From Acidimicrobiia bacterium (GTDB lineage: Bacteria > Actinomycetota > Acidimicrobiia > Spongiisociales > SHLN01), in contig SHLN01000032.1 of NCBI GenBank assembly GCA_004283105.1, forward strand, positions 1 to 15,473: 15,473 bases of DNA, written 5' to 3'. Numbering within the stretch: position 1 is the stretch's first letter; each line of letters starts with the position of its first letter. The notes below the pieces were generated by a model. The model saw nothing but the letters and a program-made list of their open reading frames with translations. It ran no database searches and was not told where the DNA came from. Below are positions 14,089 through 15,473 of this stretch, one piece after another. A program made the translations under genes and the position numbers.

Positions 14089-15453
14089 ATGAAGAAGACG
14101 ATGCGCCTATTGGCGGTGTTGCTGGCGTTTGCGCTGGTGGCCTCCGCGTGCGGCGGTGACGACAGCGGTGGCGACGACACGACCACCACCACGGTGGCGG
14201 CGACAACGACGACTACCAGCGGTGGCGGCGACGACACAACCACAACGACCGAAGCGATGATGGACGGCATCTCCTGCGATGAGCCCATCGTCGTTGGTGT
14301 CATCACCGACTTGACCGGCAACCTGGCCATCTACGGTGCCCACATGAATCGCGCCGTGCCGATTGGTTTCGCCTGGGCGACCGGTAACGAGCCGCAAACC
14401 GGCGAAGACCAGACCTACATGCTCGACGAGTGCGAGATCAATGTGAAGATCCGCGACGACAACGGCGTAGCCGACACGACTACGACGGTGGCCCGTGAGC
14501 TCATTGAGGTCGATGGTGCGGACATCCTCATCGGGACGGTCAGCTCCGGCAACACTGCCGGTCTGCAGGGTCTGGCCCGTGACAACGACGTCATCCTCAT
14601 TGCGGCCCCTGCCGCGGCGACGGACATCACCGGAAAGGACTTTGATCCGAACACGTTCCGGGCGAGCCGGTCCAACTACCAGGACGGGATCGCCATTTGC
14701 GACAGCCTGACCAAGCAGTACGACACGTTCGTCCAGATCGCACCGGACTACTCGTTCGGCTACGGAGGTGCCGAGGCCTATCGCGGTGCCTGCACGGCCA
14801 ATGGCGGGACCTTCCCGGCCGACGACATCTTCGCACCGGCCGACACGCAGGACTTCACGCCGTACATGGAGACGATCAAGGACGTGGAGGCCGAAGCCCT
14901 CCTGGTCACCTGGGCAGGCGGCGGGTTCGTTCCGCTGCTGCAGGCAGCCACCGACCTTGGCGTGCTCGAGGACAAGGTCCTTGCGTCGCCGTTTGTCGAC
15001 AACGTCGTGATGCCGATCTTCTTCGGCAACGCAATCGGGTCGACGTCGACGATCCTGTACCACTACACGGCACCCGACAATGCAGCCAATGACTACCTCA
15101 TTGCCGAGGCAGCCAAGCAGGGTGCGTTCCCCGACTTGTTCGATGCCGACGGCATGAACGCCGCCATCATGACGGTGGAAGCGCTGCGGGCAACCGAAGG
15201 AGCGGCTGATGCCGACTCGCTGCGATCGGCTCTCGAGGGCCTGAGCTTCGAGGGGCCCAAGGGTCTCATCGAAGTTCGCCCGGAGGACCACGTGGCCGTT
15301 CAGGACATGTACATCGTGACGCTGCTCAATCTCGACGATCCGGAGTTCAAGTACTTCGAGTACGTCGAGACCGTGCGGCCCAACCCACCGTGCCTGCTCG
15401 AAGGCGATTTCGCCTCCCGGTGCGGCAGCCTTCCGACCAGCTTGGGAGGATGA
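14089..15453 (+). CDS. ABC transporter solute-binding lipoprotein, branched-chain amino acid type
   Basis: A 454-residue periplasmic-binding-fold lipoprotein (Peripla_BP_6 / LivJ-like). The signal peptide MKKTMRLLAVLLAFALVASAC ends in the lipobox with Cys21. A low-complexity linker of Gly/Asp/Thr runs to about residue 55, as in many actinobacterial lipoproteins. The binding domain begins at about 66: IVVGVITDLTGNLAIYGAHMNRAV, later NDVILIAAPAAATDIT and an IAPDYSFGYGGAEAYRGAC domain-crossing stretch. LivJ-type domains bind amino acids, but related family members bind aromatic and other carboxylates. ATG 14089 has AGGAGGAG (14077-14084) just upstream, at 4-6 nt, and begins 11 nt after the hydrolase stop. 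An upstream ATG at 14074 is less likely. By context it supplies the substrate that the ligase activates. Confidence 0.93.
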   Translation: MKKTMRLLAVLLAFALVASACGGDDSGGDDTTTTTVAATTTTTSGGGDDTTTTTEAMMDGISCDEPIVVGVITDLTGNLAIYGAHMNRAVPIGFAWATGNEPQTGEDQTYMLDECEINVKIRDDNGVADTTTTVARELIEVDGADILIGTVSSGNTAGLQGLARDNDVILIAAPAAATDITGKDFDPNTFRASRSNYQDGIAICDSLTKQYDTFVQIAPDYSFGYGGAEAYRGACTANGGTFPADDIFAPADTQDFTPYMETIKDVEAEALLVTWAGGGFVPLLQAATDLGVLEDKVLASPFVDNVVMPIFFGNAIGSTSTILYHYTAPDNAANDYLIAEAAKQGAFPDLFDADGMNAAIMTVEALRATEGAADADSLRSALEGLSFEGPKGLIEVRPEDHVAVQDMYIVTLLNLDDPEFKYFEYVETVRPNPPCLLEGDFASRCGSLPTSLGG

Positions 15454-15457
15454 TCTG

Positions 15458-15473
15458 ATGAACCCGGGGGCGG
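15458..15473 (+). CDS. Start of next gene, cut by the window edge (probably an ABC permease)
   Basis: Only the first five codons (MNPGA) are inside the window. GGGAGGA (15444-15450), within the end of the solute-binding gene, lies 7 nt before ATG 15458, so a further operon gene is well supported. Its identity, a LivH-type permease, is inferred only from the usual order of such transport operons. Confidence 0.5.

Noticed and set aside
14167..14254. ACC/ACG-rich repeat in the lipoprotein gene, possible tandem repeat
   Set aside because: It encodes the Thr/Gly/Asp-rich linker common after the lipobox in actinobacterial lipoproteins; no exact long repeat unit.
13012..15453. A single 813-codon frame fusing hydrolase and solute-binding lipoprotein
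   Set aside because: The bridge is Arg-rich out-of-frame sequence, the true hydrolase end lies in the +1 frame, and the lipoprotein has its own Shine-Dalgarno, signal peptide and lipobox. The fusion is an artefact of the frameshift.

Overview
The window is GC-rich DNA whose genes fit an actinomycete-type bacterium, possibly Acidimicrobiia or a relative. That placement is inference. It rests on several apparently leaderless genes with an actinobacterial -10 hexamer 6-8 nt before the start codon, a perfect mycobacterial-type LexA box, a DUF222/13E12-type HNH gene and Thr/Asp-rich lipoprotein linkers. Coding density is very high. No rRNA, tRNA, CRISPR array, insertion sequence or prophage was recognised. 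No stretch longer than about 210 bases lacks a gene.

Left part (1-3913): a PLP-dependent cysteine-desulfurase-like gene (minus) is divergent from a YqgE/AlgH-family gene (plus). Next, on the minus strand, comes a two-gene unit: a large regulator with a C-terminal ArsR-type winged helix, then a 66-residue basic small ORF with a perfect Shine-Dalgarno. The regulator's AT-rich upstream region carries an inverted repeat and separates it from an isochorismatase-family hydrolase (plus).

Middle (3910-9692): a tightly coupled minus-strand operon reads DUF302 protein, then a long aldehyde dehydrogenase, then an unrecognised 262-residue protein. It is divergent from a membrane-anchored YpfJ-type zinc metallopeptidase, which is followed by leucyl/phenylalanyl-tRNA-protein transferase (aat). 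Convergent to aat lies a DUF222-HNH endonuclease gene whose leaderless start codon sits inside a perfect LexA/SOS box.

Right part (9782-15473): a plus-strand operon reads TetR regulator, KAS III-like condensing enzyme, AMP-forming acyl-CoA ligase, alpha/beta hydrolase, branched-chain-amino-acid-type ABC solute-binding lipoprotein, and the first codons of a further gene (probably a permease). The first four genes are joined by ATGA stop/start overlaps, and a 20-bp palindrome precedes tetR. The layout suggests a TetR-controlled uptake and CoA-activation pathway for an unidentified carboxylic acid, or hydrolysable precursor of one. The hydrolase carries an apparent one-base insertion that moves its C-terminal histidine into another frame. 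The KAS III-like protein keeps Cys and His but lacks the usual GN motif.

The most notable signals are the LexA box over the HNH start codon, the TetR acyl operon with its palindrome and frameshift, and the unknown protein coupled to the DUF302/aldehyde dehydrogenase pair.
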